Assembly (NCBI GenBank): GCA_023052935.1
Contig: CM041298.1
Coordinates: 53,203,813-53,267,812, forward strand
DNA: 64,000 nt
DNA from: Piezodorus guildinii
Taxonomy: Eukaryota > Arthropoda > Insecta > Hemiptera > Pentatomidae
Direction of reading: 5' to 3'
The notes under the pieces are model-generated. The model had not been told where the DNA came from. It made no database searches and worked only from the letters and a program-made list of their open reading frames with translations. Below, piece after piece: positions 22,040-34,025 of this stretch; positions within the stretch are counted from its first letter, which is position 1; each line of letters opens with the position of its first letter. Made by a program: the position numbers and the translations under genes.

Positions 22040-23400
22040 TAATTATAGTTAGTTGTGACAAAAAAAAAAAAGCGTTGATTCAATATGATTGCACATTTTT
22101 TGTAATGGTATATTCTTCTTTAAACTTTTTGGTAGTTACATGAAATTGAAAAAAATAAAATAATAAAAATTAAATATGTTAATTTATCGTATTCAATGTA
22201 CTAATAGAGAATGCATATATTAAGAAACTTTATACAAGTAAACACCTAAATCGAATTTTAAATAATAAACTCCGATTTTTAATTAACGATGAATAAAATG
22301 TTCAAAATAATGGTTTTATGATACTGATATCAAAGAAGTATATACTGTTTTAAGTAAGTACTGCATAAGGTCTTAAGGAATATTTCTCTACCTGGTAGAG
22401 ATATGACAGTTAATACATTCCTTACGCCATAGCTCAGCCTCCTCTGGCTCACACCAGTGACGCGGCTGGGAGAGACAGCTGGGATCTCTTGGTTTCCGGT
22501 TTTCTCTCTACAATCGGAGGGAAAGGCCCAGTCTGGCGTTCCTTTAGCAGATTGTAAATATTATATATAGTTATGATTGTGTGTATATTGTTTATTTATT
22601 TGTCAACTTTGTTTTTATCTCAAAAATAGGTTGTTGTTTTTTTTTTGTATTTATAGGAATTTATTTATTTTCTATTTTATGTAATTAACTAAAACATATT
22701 TAACAACATGCGAACTATACCCTGACTCTAAATAGAACATATTGTAACAACATGCAGACTATACTCTGATTCCAAATTTAAACACAATATACCCTCCACA
22801 TTGATTACAATCCAATTTTAAAACAGGACACTAATGACCTTGGACGTTGAGAGTCCATATGTAACCTAACCTAACCAAAAACACCTGGACATCAGTTTTT
22901 GATATATTAGATGGTCTCAACTCTTTCAAATTTATTTTTTGAACGATGGACTAAATACATACACAGACTAGATTTTAATATTTCGACTTTTAACTAGTTT
23001 CATCGAAATCTTTTTGACGCAAGAGTCATAAAAAAACAAAAATACTCAAGTTTTCGATGATAGAGCTGTCATTAATTTGGATTTATTTATTTATTTTATT
23101 TTTTCAATCGCGGTTGAATTAATTGCGCCAATAAAGGACACATTATTGTATCAACTCGGAAGAACTATTAATATAGCTTATTACTAAATAATACAGGTTT
23201 AGGGTCTGAAATGTCTAGATGCTGTTGCCATCCGGAATCTCCCAGGCAATCTCCTAAGTTAACTCAGTTACTTGTTGATTTGCCTATATCGTCGATCATT
23301 TGATGTCCGTTTACCAGACACATCTAATCCTACAGAACTAATTGAATAATTTATTTAATTATAATTATAGTTATAATCGATATTGCGAAATAAATAAAAA
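22040..23400. other. Mostly unrecognised; GC-richer patch at 22420-22560
   Basis: The patch 22420-22560 ('cgccatagctcagcctcctc', 'gagggaaaggcccagtctgg') stands out in composition, but I cannot read a protein or SINE head. The segment about 22970-23040 has weak similarity to family G. Confidence 0.4.
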
Positions 23401-23404
23401 AATA

Positions 23405-23847
23405 TGGTACTGGCAAAATACGGCTTACATTAACTTCAGCAGTTAAAATCGATTTAAGAACTATTAAATAAGTTTAAATCTGAAAGAAAAGTTTACAGTA
23501 TTATATTTAGTTCTGTTGGAAACACATGTTTTACATAAACATATGTAATATTTTTATTAAATGTTTAGCTTTCCAACGGTATACTATGCATCAGTATTAC
23601 TGTTCTTATGTAAGCGAAAAAAAAATTGCTCACGCATAAAAGTTTCTAAAATATGAAATTTCAATTGTATATACCTTGTCGTTTTTGTGCTAGACCTACC
23701 AAAAACACGCACACGCCTTCTTACGGGACTTGGTCATTTAGACTCAGGGGACCCTAAAACGTGTATTTTCGGTGAAAACTGGAATTTTAAAATGTTCTCG
23801 ATAACAATACTTTCAAGCATATTTCATACATAGATAAGTGAAAGTAA
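23405..23847 (-). repeat. Repeat family G, internally deleted
   Basis: It starts with a decayed 'tggtactggcaaaatacggc' and ends with 'atttcatacatagataagtg'. About half the body is missing, with both ends kept. Confidence 0.65.
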
Positions 23848-24019
23848 ACAACAATGCTTATGTTTATAAATATAAATACATACGCACATATAATCATTTA
23901 AATTTATGCAGCCCAATCACAGTACAAATCCATTATATTCATCACCTGATTAACTATTTAATATTCATTATTTCATACGGTTTATTCACCGGCAATAACG
24001 ATAAATATAGTTACAGTTA

Positions 24020-24780
24020 AAAGAAAAAATAAAATCTATCATTTTAAGTTGTATTTAAACATTTACATTAAAACAAGTATTTATTACAAACAATTTGAAA
24101 CACCATAATTGCAACTTTTTTTATTTTTTATTTGTGCTCTGTAAGTACTGTACGCTTTTATTATTTCTTAATGACCATGCATTTTATTTCTGGGTAGATA
24201 TTTTTTTTTTAAATAAACAGCTAAAAAAATAAATATAAATTCTGTATAATATTGCTTATCTAATGCTAGTTTAATGTATGTTCAAAACAAGGTCTTAGCA
24301 CGAAAAATATACAAGAATAATACATTATTCACGATAGATTTCAAGGTGGATTGAAATATTTTTAACATTTGATAATTTTGGAATATCTAACCTAATAAGA
24401 GACATCTTCTTTCAACACGTAAAATGGAAAATATATTTAAATAAGTTAAATAAAATATTGATGGAACTTTATTGATTGACTATATTGGTGTACGTTTACA
24501 TAATTGATTTCAAGAATAGAGAAAAAGAGTTCATGGAAGAGAATCATTTTCAATTTGTGCTTTTGTCAAGTATAAAATATAGTTAAATACTGAGAATATT
24601 AGAAAATAGAAAAATCGCTATATAAATGTTACTTATAACAAATTTTTAAAAAGAATTGCGGGTTTTCCTCTGACGGAACATATTTGTTTGTCAACCATAT
24701 CAAGTAGTAAAAGAATTGCGGGTTTTCCTCCTGACGGAAACATGTTTGTCATTTGTCACAAAATATGTCAAGAATAGACT
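24020..24780 (+). repeat. Repeat family N, copy 1
   Basis: It shares ordered blocks with 25950-27490: 'gcacgaaaaatatacaagaa', 'tttcaaggtggattgaaata', 'tttcaacacgtaaaatgga', 'gatttcaagaatagagaaa' and 'gaattgcgggttttcctc'. Near its right end a 55-60 bp piece ('aaaagaattgcgggttttcc', then 'gacggaa' and 'tttgt') is tandemly duplicated at about 24650-24762. No coding potential. Confidence 0.6.
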
Positions 24781-24884
24781 AAAGAATATAGATCCATGAC
24801 ATAACGTGCTGAATAATGCTTAATTATTGAAAAAAAAAATACCCTAACAATGAAGAAAAACGTTAGTTAAACATGTCAAACCAC

Positions 24885-25845
24885 AGTTTGAAACTGCAAA
24901 AGGTGTTAGGCAGGGTGATGGCCTCGCCTGCTAGTTGTTCAATATGGCTTTGGAAAAGGTAGTGCGCGATTCAGTGATACAAACTTCGGAAACCATCTTC
25001 AACCGGCTGGCCCAAATTCTCGGCTTTGCTGACGACTTGGACATTGTCACAAGGTCATTTGAGTCCTTACAAAATGCTTTCCTCAGGTTGGTGGAGGCAG
25101 CGAAGGATGTGGGATGCACATTAACCAGGAGAAGACAAAATACATGAGAGCTGGGCCGGGAACAGAGACTGCAGACCGACATCCTGTGATAATGGATTCC
25201 ATTTGCGTTCCAGAGCGTTGACCAATTTGTGTACCTCGGATCAGTAGTAAATTGTGGAAATAGGATCTCCGGGGAAACAAGTCAGCGTCTCCTCAAAGCC
25301 AACATGTGCCATTTTGGCCACAGAAAGCACCTGAGAAGTGCCTACCTCACCCGTCGCACAAGTGCCTTTTGTATAAGACCCTCATTAGGCCGGTTTTAAC
25401 TTATGGATCTGAGACATGGAACCTCACTGGTAAAGAGGTAAGGGAAATCCTCATATTTGAAAGAAAGATCTTAAGAAAGATATTTGGGCCAGTTCAGATT
25501 GGGGAAAGCTGGAGGCGGAGGACAAACTTGGAAATCTACTGGATCTATGGTGAAGCTGATGTGATGAGGATAATCAACTTAGGAAGACGGCAATGGGCTG
25601 GCCACGTAGTACGGATGCCAGACGATGAAGTTCCAAAAAAGCTGCTGGATGGGAGGCTCCACCGGACAAGGGGAAGAGGAAGACCTCGGCTTAGATGGGA
25701 GGACACCGTTGCCAGGGATGCTCTTCGCCTACTTGACACCCGCAACTGGCGAGCGGCTGCTCAAGACCGAACCACCTGGCGAAGACTTATTGAGGAGGCC
25801 AAGGACCACATCGGTCTGTAGCGCCACGGATCATGATGATGAAAC
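24885..25845 (+). mobile_element. RTE-clade LINE, 5'-truncated
   Basis: It starts in the RT palm with GVRQGDGLAC, followed by ALEKVVRDS and FADDLDIVTRS (about 25024-25056). A frame change follows near 25135-25200. The frame 25306-25821 then reads PVLTYGSETWNLTGKEVREI, RRQWAGHVVRMPDDEVPKKL and GRGRPRLRWEDTVARDA: the standard C-terminus of RTE-type ORF2. A stop at 25819-25821 precedes a short 3' end rich in 'gatgatga'. The TAG after LAC and the frame change make it dead. Confidence 0.9.
25306..25821 (+). pseudogene. C-terminal part of RTE ORF2
   Basis: 171 codons remain open, covering the domain after the RT. Motifs in order are LIRPVLTYGSETW, FERKILRKIFGP, INLGRRQWAGHVVRMP and WRRLIEEAKDH. 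In intact elements this lies behind an endonuclease and RT of about 900-1000 residues in total. Here it has lost its start, so any protein would be a fragment without catalytic domains. Confidence 0.85.
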
Positions 25846-25949
25846 ATGTTTAACATGAATTAGAAAATATAACAGAGACAAGCGTATAAAATAGTATTAG
25901 GTTTCTGGTAAAAACCGAATTATTTTTTGTTGTGTAAAATGTCTCGGGA

Positions 25950-27490
25950 CTATTGAGAAATTTTCAAATCTTATTAGTTTGGAAAATAAGAATCATTACA
26001 ACGACAAAGAAACCGTTCGAATTTAAATTTTATTATTTCAAGCTATATTTAAAACTTTCACTTTATGACTACGATAAATATAATTTGAATTATTTTCTGT
26101 TGCTATGGCAATTCAACATACTCACCCTACCATACTCCAAACTCGATGAAGCTATGGATTTAATAAAAATATTTATTATTACAAATAATTTTAAACCCTT
26201 TTAATGTCACATTTTTTTTTATACTCAGTAAGTAAGGTACACTTTTATTACCGCTTAATGTGCCATGAGAATTATCATAGATTCCGAACCATATTTTCTT
26301 TCTTAGATGATTTTAATAAATATTAAAACCACGGTTTTAGCGCGAAAAATATACAAACATAATATAGAAAGTTATATGTATTTCAAGGTGGATTTAAATA
26401 TATTCAACAATTATAAGTTTTTGGATATCTAGTCATAATAACATATACCTATTTTCAACACGTAGAACAGAAAATATATTCAATAAAATTCAAGCATTCA
26501 AACAATTTTCAATGAGTAATATTTCAATCTGTCCTAATTAGGACATGAATAATAATAATAAATAACAATATTCATTACAATATTTATAAGCCAATACATT
26601 TATAAAATATTAATACAATGTAGAAATACAATATAGAATCAATAAAATATGTACAAAGTCTAAAAATCACTCATAGTGTGAAACTGACTCTTGAGTAGAG
26701 AATCTAGCCAGTGCTAGAACTTAACAGTATAAATGTTTAAAACAGGTCTCGGGACCACTGCCGTTTGAACCTTATAGAGGGATAGTATAGTGTGGAGCTG
26801 GATAGGAATTGAGCTAGAGGATTGGGGTGAAAAAAACGTTATAATGGAATTTGGAAAATTTGAATGGAATATGGTAAAGAGGAAATGGAATTTTAGGTCG
26901 TGGCGTAAGGTATAGTTAATGACCTAATTAGGTCCATTAATTATTGTTCGGAGACTTTGGATTGAAAGGATTGGAGGCGTTTGGAGTTAACAAATTTGGC
27001 TGTTTCCCACAGTTCAAGTCCATAGGTCCAGGTATGTTTCAGTAGTGTCTTGTAAAATTAGGACTTTTTTTTTCTATAGAAAGTAGAGATTTTCTGATTA
27101 ATGTATGTATAATTGGTCAAAACGTCGGTAAAGTTCTTGTTTTTTAAGTTTAGTAGGCAGGTTCCAAGTTAATCTTTTGTCCAGAAGGAAGATACAGAAC
27201 TATGTCTGAGAAAGGAAGCGGAAAGAACTAAAGGATTGTATTCGAAAAATAAAAACTTTATTGATTAATATTAAGATTATTGTTCCATATTGGTGTTCAT
27301 ATATAAAATGGATTTCAAGAATAGGGAAGAAAGAGTTAATAGAAGAGATTCATTTTTAACCCGGACTTTGTCTTTGTTATCTAATTAATGGGATACTGCA
27401 AATATGTAATAGCCACAACAAAGAAAGGAAAATATCTAAAAAAAATCTCACATGATCAAATAATAAATGAATTGTGGGTTTTCCCTCTGA
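25950..27490 (+). repeat. Repeat family N, copy 2, split by a LINE
   Basis: The left part (25950-26505) and right part (27250-27490) together match copy 1. 'gcgcgaaaaatatacaaaca' and 'tttcaaggtggatttaaata' are on the left; 'gatttcaagaatagggaag' and 'gaattgtgggttttccct' are on the right. A LINE fragment sits between. Confidence 0.6.
26510..27245 (-). mobile_element. Jockey-type LINE family C, 3' fragment
   Basis: The minus strand matches the 3' part of the element at 41810-43075: 'acctatggacttgaactgtg' followed by 'ggaaacagccaaatt', then the 3' untranslated block 'ggtctcgggaccactgccg' and 'gaatctagccagtgctagaa'. It is 5'-truncated within the region after the RT. Confidence 0.75.
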
Positions 27491-27594
27491 TTGTTTTGAT
27501 AACACCAGGAAAATCCGATCTAATAATACGCTCACTCACGCGTACAACCTGTAAAATGATGACATTAAAAGTAAAAATGAAATATACTCATATT

Positions 27595-28485
27595 TTACTT
27601 TCACTTACCTATATATGGAATATATAGTAAGAAAAAGTATTGCGATCGTGAAAATCGTTTTCGACGGAAATATACGTTTTTAAGGTCCCCTGAGTCCAAA
27701 TGACCAAGTCCCAAAATAAGTTATGTATGTGTGGTAACTCAACGCGCGTAAACGAAAAGTCCTATGAAACTGAAATTTCATATTTAAGACAACTATACGT
27801 CCGAGATGCTACAGGACCTTTTTCGTCAAAATCAGCTAATCAGAAGAGCCAATTTATTCCATGCATTTTGCACCTTTTTACGATTTTCTCGAAAACGAAT
27901 ATAAATGTTTTGATTGAACTCGCTATATCGAAGTAAATTTAATGGGCTTTAGTATCATGTAGGTTTCATTCTGATTGAAATAGTCTAACAGGGCTTAAAT
28001 GCCGATATTTTAAATTTTATTTCTCTAAACTACCTTTAATTTTGTAGATTAAATAAAAAGGGTACATCATCTTGTTAGCATTGATAAATTACAGCTAAAT
28101 ATGCAAGTTGAGCGAGCTTGACAAGCAACTAAAGTTGAAAAGTGCGAAAATATTTTTTAATGCAGTTTTTTTGTGTTTTTGAACACAAGAATAGTAGTAT
28201 AGATATAAAATATACTGTTGCTATAATATAAAGCTAATATAAAGATTTTAGAATATATATTATCTAATACACGGAATAGTACAAGTTAATGGAGAGTGAT
28301 AAAAAGCCGATGAATCTAACTGATCGTCGTAGATAATAATATAATAGAAATTTAATAAAACACATGTTTATAATAAAACTCAATTTAAATAAATACTTTA
28401 CAATTTATTTTCTCTATATGTATTTTAAAATTCTTGAATAGATTATAAGGTAAGTGAAACTCGTGTGTTGCGCGCACCAGATTTT
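27595..28485 (+). repeat. Repeat family G, full length
   Basis: It begins 'tactttcacttacctatata' and ends 'ggtaagtgaaactcgtgtg' and 'ttgcgcgcaccagatttta'. All internal blocks are present. The 13-bp ACTTTCACTTACC at the left and GGTAAGTGAAACT at the right show the inverted repeat clearly. Confidence 0.8.
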
Positions 28486-28489
28486 ACAC

Positions 28490-29620
28490 GTGTGTCAATT
28501 GCAACAATTAAAAAAACAAGTTCTAAATTCAAATGCATATGTGAAGTTTAAAAACAATTTACTTAGAAGGGGCTTGAACACCCATATTAATATGGAAGGT
28601 CTCACAACCCCAAAGTCGCTCGACTTCTGGAATAATAGGATCTTTTTTTTCCATGGCTTGTTTCAAACCCTCGACGTGGAGATGAATAGTTCTATGCTAC
28701 TCCGACCCTTCCAATTTTATATCTATTTTTTTGTTTGAGTTCCTACAAGTTAGCTGACAGATCAAACATACTTTGGATTGGTTGAGAGTGAATCCACTTT
28801 AGTTATATACTTAAAAAAGTCCGGATGGAACTGGTAATCGTAGTCACAACCTTTGTCATGGTAGACTAGGGCAATAGACATAAAAAAAAAAAGAAGTTAT
28901 AATTCATGAATGCGTTCGGCTGATAACGTTAACGGTTTTTTTAATTGCTATCTAAAAAAAAAAATCTTTAATTAGAGAGGAAAGAAAGATTTTCAGTCTG
29001 TAATAAGGTATACAGTCGTAACTTAACTCAATATCCTGGAGAAAAGTACTTCTGTTAATAAATCTCATTTTTATGTTCTCGTTGCAGAAGTCTTTCTTCA
29101 GTTATTTGGTGATATTACCATAGTTAATTACCAATTTACTTTAAGAGCCAAGATGGAGGCTGATGTTAAATATCACTGAGATAATGGTATACATTAGGTC
29201 TTCGATGATTGCTCAATGGTCCATGAAACTGCAAACAGCTACGACGTTTCAGCTATTACTAACACGTGACCAGAATAGCATGTTGGCAATACGCTTATTT
29301 TTATTGATCCATCTACACCTATGTATATGGTTACGTTAAAATCAATATTTCATTTTATTGGTATTTATTGAGATATTATTAAAATATAAGTCATCGTTTA
29401 ATTAAGAGCCAAAGTGGGAAATGTAATTGTATATTATCTTTATGAATGAAGAATCCCAGAAAAGCTTTTACATACAGGATTTTAATGACACGTGATTATT
29501 TATGTATATACATCGTTCCATACAATCTTAGAACTGGTATTGTCATTAGAATACCTTGTATTGTCATAGTTCAATAAAATGAAAAACATATAGTAATAAC
29601 GCGAATTCTGAACTAATCAT
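28490..29620. other. No recognised feature
   Basis: No gene or family recognised. Short open frames here have no recognisable motifs. Confidence 0.45.
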
Positions 29621-29798
29621 TACTATCACTTACCTTTATGTGAAATATATAGTAAGGGGAAGGTACAGCGATCGTGAAAATTTTTGAATTCAAGTTTTCA
29701 ACGGAAATGAACGCTTTAGGTTCTCTAGATACCAAATAGACAAGTTTAAAAGGTCTGTGTGTATCCGTGGGTGGTAAATCTAGCACGAAAAGGAATTA

Positions 29799-30729
29799 CG
29801 AGGCATGTTTTTTAAGTAAGTACCGTTTTGGAATTAAAAAAAGACGTGCAAAGATATCGCAATAATTTTATTATTACATGAAAGTCTGTACCTTAATCTA
29901 CTTTTCTACATAATTTCCATGAATTTTGAGGCACTTGTCATAACGCGGCACCAGTTTTTGAATAACCTCCTCAAAAAATTCTGCCGCCTGACTTGTTAAC
30001 CACTGCATCACAAATCTTTTGACTTCGTTATTGTCTTGAAGACGCCGATCGCCCAGGTGTTTCTTCAAGTGCATAAACAAATGGTAGTCGCTGGGCGCCA
30101 GATCAGGGCTGTATGGAGGATGATCTAGAGTTTCCCATTTAAATGACTTGATGAGATCTTTGGTCCGATTAGCCACATGTGGAAGGGCATTGTCATTCAA
30201 CAAAACGATACCCTTACTCAGCTTGTCACGTATTTTGTTCTGGATTTCACGAAGCATATTTTTCAATGTCTCACAATAAGACGCTGCATTCATTGTCTCA
30301 TTACGAGGCAGAAACTCCACTAGCAATACTCCTTTTCTGTACCAAAAAACTGTGCACATGATTTTCCGGGCAGAAATTGATTTGCTTAAACTTCACTCTT
30401 TTGGGTGATGATGAATGTTGCCATTCCATGGATTGTTGTTTTGATTCTGGTGTGACGTAGGCCAGCCATGTTTCGTCACCAGTAACAATTTGGTCTAAAA
30501 TATCTTCACCTTCATTGTGGTACCGCTCAAGGAAAGTCAGGCGGCAGAATTTTTCGAGGAGGGTATTAATAAACTGGTGCCGCGTTATGACAAGTGCCTC
30601 AAAATTCATGAAAATTATGTAGAAAAGTAGATTATGGTACAGGCTTTCGTGTAAAAATAAAATTATTGCGATATATTTGCACGTCTTTTTTTAATTCCAA
30701 AACGGTACTTACTTAAAAAACATGCCTCG
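29799..30729 (-). mobile_element. Fold-back mariner (long inverted ends made from its own 3' part)
   Basis: Terminal inverted repeats start CGAGGCATGTTTTTTAAGTA and are flanked by TA on both sides (29797-29798 and 30730-30731). The inverted arms are far longer than a mariner's usual ~30 bp. The left ~200 bp (29799-29999), which include the transposase C-terminal codons, recur inverted at about 30533-30729. The normal 5' end with the transposase N-terminus is absent, as if replaced by an inverted copy of the 3' end. The intact arms suggest it could be moved by transposase supplied in trans. Confidence 0.85.
29898..30545 (-). pseudogene. Mariner transposase, C-terminal two thirds, frame-shifted
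   Basis: The minus strand reads VTGDETWLAYVTPESKQQ (first catalytic Asp, about 30500-30445). After a frame change near 30360-30390 it reads GIVLLNDNALPHVANRTKDL (second Asp) and HPPYSPDLAPSDYHLFMHLK (third Asp of the D,D34D triad). It ends with YDKCLKIHGNYVEK and a stop. The N-terminal DNA-binding domain is missing because the inverted 3' end replaces it. The three catalytic Asp are present, but the frame shift and missing DNA-binding domain mean it cannot be active. Confidence 0.85.
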
Positions 30730-31319
30730 TATCATATGAAACTGAAATTTCATATTTAAATAATCTAGCAGCCTGAGATGTTACAGATACTTTTTTTTAA
30801 TCAAAATTCGCGGACTTTATACCATGAATTTTACATCTTTTAACGATTTTCTGAAAAAATCTCTTACGATTGTGATTAAACTCTCTACATCGATGTAAAA
30901 TTCAATGAGCTTTAATATCATATAGGTTTCATTCTGATTTAAATAGTCTAACAGATCTTAAGAGCAGATATTTGAAACTTTTCTCTTATTAAGTGCCTTT
31001 TAATCTTGTTGATTACAAATATTAAGCTTGAAAGAATTGATAAAAAACGAGTAAATATATAAGTTGAAAGAATCCGATATCCAACTAAAAGATAAAAGAG
31101 CAAACATATTTGTTTAATGCAATCTTTGTGATTTTGAACGTAAGAATAGCAACTTAGATATACAATATACCGCTGGAAAGCTTAAGATTAAAAAAATTAA
31201 TTTAGGTTGTAAAATATGTACATATTTATTAATCAGACTCTTAGAATGAAAATAAAAAAAAAGAAGTTATTTCATTAGTGATAATTGAAATAATATGAAC
31301 ACAACAAAATGGTATTTTC

Positions 31320-31810
31320 TAGCATCTGCAGTTTGAGGTTATAGTCTGTTTGACTGGGAAAGGAGAAAGTGGTTAAAAAGAAGCGATTTGAAGAAGGAAG
31401 CAGTTCTTGCATGACGGATCTCAGGAGGGATAGAATTCCAAAGAGAGTTTGCTTTGTTGAAAGAACATGTCAAATTAAGCAGTACAGTGAGGAGGAAGGT
31501 AGGGGTCATAAAGACGGGATCTGGTAGCACGGGATTGATTGATTATTTAATTGCAGGGTTTGGAAGATATAGCTGGGGCGCTGAGTTCTGATAAAGGAAG
31601 AAAGCTAGGAAATACTGGCATCTGTAACGAGGGTAGAGCCACCTTAACTAAGCGTAATACTGGGTAATATTCGTGTCTCTGGTGATCTCGAATACAAATC
31701 TTATTGCACAGTTCATAATACGCTTGAGAGTTGAGTTTTAGGAATAAGAAAGGGGCTAGTCGTGGAAGCAATGGTACCATATTTGGGACTAATCAGATCA
31801 TTATCGATAT
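31320..31810 (-). pseudogene. LINE C-terminal fragment (CR1/Jockey-like, family D relative)
   Basis: Minus-strand reading gives LKRIMNCAIRFVFEITRDTN, then a block around YFLA, and finally SLWNSIPPEIRHARTASFFK and SLLFNHFLL with a stop near 31339. This is the conserved C-terminal region of a CR1/Jockey-type LINE ORF2. One stop and frame changes are present. No RT domain is linked to it. Confidence 0.7.
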
Positions 31811-31819
31811 TTTATTAGG

Positions 31820-32402
31820 AATAATAAGAATAATTGAGGTTTTACTTTGTGAGAATTGGATACAAGAATAATTCGACAATATGGTGGTGCTCTGAAGCTC
31901 AACTCATCAAGGCAAGGTAGACCTTATGATGGTCATGTTAATGAGCCTTTAGTAGTTAAGTGGAAGGATAGAGCGTCTGTCTAGGGAGTGTATTAGCAGC
32001 GGAAAACGAAGAACAGTTTCTTGTTATTTCAGTGTTTTGTAAGGATTCCAATTTATAACGTTTGTCAAGATGTATCGGATCTGTTTTACAGGAATAAATA
32101 GAATATTATTAAAGGATATCGTAGGACAGCAAGGAAAAGGAAGGGCAAATAGTAATGGTTGCTTGGTGCAATTTATTTTAATTCATTAATTCCGAAATCA
32201 TATCAAGTTCTTTGATGTGGTGTTGAATATTTTTTGAGAAAAGATAATTGAATTTTATTGAATGAGAACGCACAAGTATCAACTGCATACGTAGAAAGGG
32301 TAGTGTTAGGTAGGTTTAGATAACTGTGTAAAGAATAGGTCTCAGGATACTGCCTTGAGGAATACCAGCAGACTTGGAAAAAAAGGGGTAAATACAAACT
32401 AT
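31820..32402 (-). pseudogene. Jockey-type LINE RT fragment (family E)
   Basis: The minus strand reads SAGIPQGSILRPILYT near 32385-32335, then STYAVDTCAFSFN where an active RT has YADD: the first Asp is Val here. Further on there are relics of the region after the RT, as in 61150-61690. Frame shifts throughout. It ends flush with the 3' tail of the next LINE at about 32405. Confidence 0.65.
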
Positions 32403-32404
32403 TA

Positions 32405-33475
32405 TAATAGAATAGAATATATTTTATTTGTGAAAGACAAAGTCTTGTACAAATTAACAACATAAAATACTATTACAAAAGAAATATAACCTGAGTCTAG
32501 TGCTCTTTACCCAAAACATTAAACAAAAGATAAAACATGTACTCCTTGACAAAATAGTAAACAAAAATAAAACGAACTGGATAATACAAAAATTTTTTTT
32601 AACATAATATTGATTACTACACAATATTAAACTTAAAATAGTGAGACATCTAAAATAAACGGAAGCGTGGTAAAAGTACAGTGATTAAATGGTTTCGAAA
32701 ACTATTTACGTAATATCGTTTAAATAGAACTAATAGAATCATATTTATTACATATGTTTAAGATATAAATATAAAGACTGTTCAGTCTGGCTTCACTATT
32801 AATGTTCAAGATATTTTCAATTTTTTGTAGGTCACAGGATATGGATTCAGATGGTTTTATGTTATATTGTCTATTGTCTTTAAAGGTTGGGCAATGTAGG
32901 AGGATATGGTACAAACTATTGTTGAAATAATCATTGCAAAATACAAAAAGTTCATTTGCCTTAATAATAATTGTTGTGTTTCCATGATGGAGTTTGATAA
33001 TCTCTGGGTTTCCTACCCTTAGTCGACTGATACATCTTATTTTCTTAAAATTTAGCCTATATGTTAAGTACTCTTCTGGTTTATGTAGGTTGTAACTGCT
33101 GAGTAATCGGTATATCGGGTTACTATTTGAGTTCATTGCTCTATTAATGTCAGTTGAATAGTTATTGCTTATGATTGTTTCGATAATATCGGCTTTGTGA
33201 TTCAAAATATCGTTTTCCAGAGGCGCATTGAATTTTTCTCTACATCCATAGTTGTGGGCTATCTATCATATTGACCTGTGAAACCCAGTTGTAATCTATA
33301 TCAGGCTTTTCTGCATCTAGCATTCTTAGTCTGTTGAAACACTGTTTCGGGAGTCTCTCTTCAGGCATCGATGACAGTTTAGACCAATGGTTGATTACTT
33401 TTTTCATTACTTTTGAGATTAGAGGACTTCTACCTGTCTCAAGCCTCACTATATAGTTTGGGGAGTTTTTGGGTC
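32405..33475 (-). pseudogene. LINE C-terminal region and 3' end (clade unassigned)
   Basis: Two open pieces on the minus strand: 33449-33240 (ETGRSPLISKVMKKVINHWS, then RLPKQCFNRL) and 33205-32720. The latter has NPIYRLLSSYNLH, TYRLNFKKIRCISRLRVGN and FCNDYFNNSLYHILLHCPTF followed by KDNR. This is the C-terminal region found behind the RT in several LINE groups, with a damaged zinc-knuckle (C..H...C). The 3' end is near 32405: 'gtacaagactttgtctttc' followed by 'ataaaatatattctattc' on the minus strand. The RT is missing. Confidence 0.65.
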
Positions 33476-33689
33476 ATCCATATAGGCTATAGTATATAGA
33501 ATTATAATCTATTCGCTGAACTTACGTTGTTCTGTCATATGAATTATTTCTAGTAAATGTTTTGGTTGTTAAATAAAAAAGAACGAATGTATTCTTACTG
33601 TGTGTAGTTCTGATCCATATAATACACAATTTCAAATAATTAGATTACAAACTGAAGAAGAACATAAAAATAAATGTTTTGAGGTATTT

Positions 33690-34025
33690 TTTTTTAACAT
33701 AAGAAACGTAATATAAATGTATAATATACCGTTGGAAACCTAAAGGTATTATAAAAAATATTATTTTATATAGAAATTCGTGAAAGTTTATGTAAATTGA
33801 CGAATAGTGCTTAAACTTATTACTGGTTATTATTATTGATTATAATATGACTGAGAAGAATATTTTTAAATTATTTAATCTAAATCATATGTTTTTAACG
33901 AAACTGGATACACTTTTTATGTAAATTAACATAACATTTTTTTCAACGTTGAGTTTATTTAATAGTTCTTATAAAGATTTTAACTGCCGAGGTAAGGGAA
34001 AGTCGGGTGTTGCTCGCACCATATT
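33690..34025 (+). repeat. Repeat family G, TGGTGC-end half
   Basis: 'ataccgttggaaacctaaag' through 'taagggaaagtcgggtgttg' and 'ctcgcaccat'. The hairpin half is absent. Confidence 0.65.

Larger units (their letters stand above)
29622..31210 (+). repeat. Repeat family G, interrupted by a mariner
   Basis: The hairpin end is at 29622-29670, and the body is broken at 29798 and resumes at 30730 ('atcatatgaaactgaaattt'). The TGGTGC end is lost after about 31210. Removing the mariner and one TA restores the usual order of blocks. Confidence 0.75.

Noticed and set aside
30179..30361. Plus-strand frames over the mariner
   Set aside because: Shadows of the minus-strand transposase.
30540..30609. N-terminus of the mariner transposase beginning MNFEALVITRH
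   Set aside because: This stretch is the antisense of the duplicated C-terminal end, not a genuine N-terminus.
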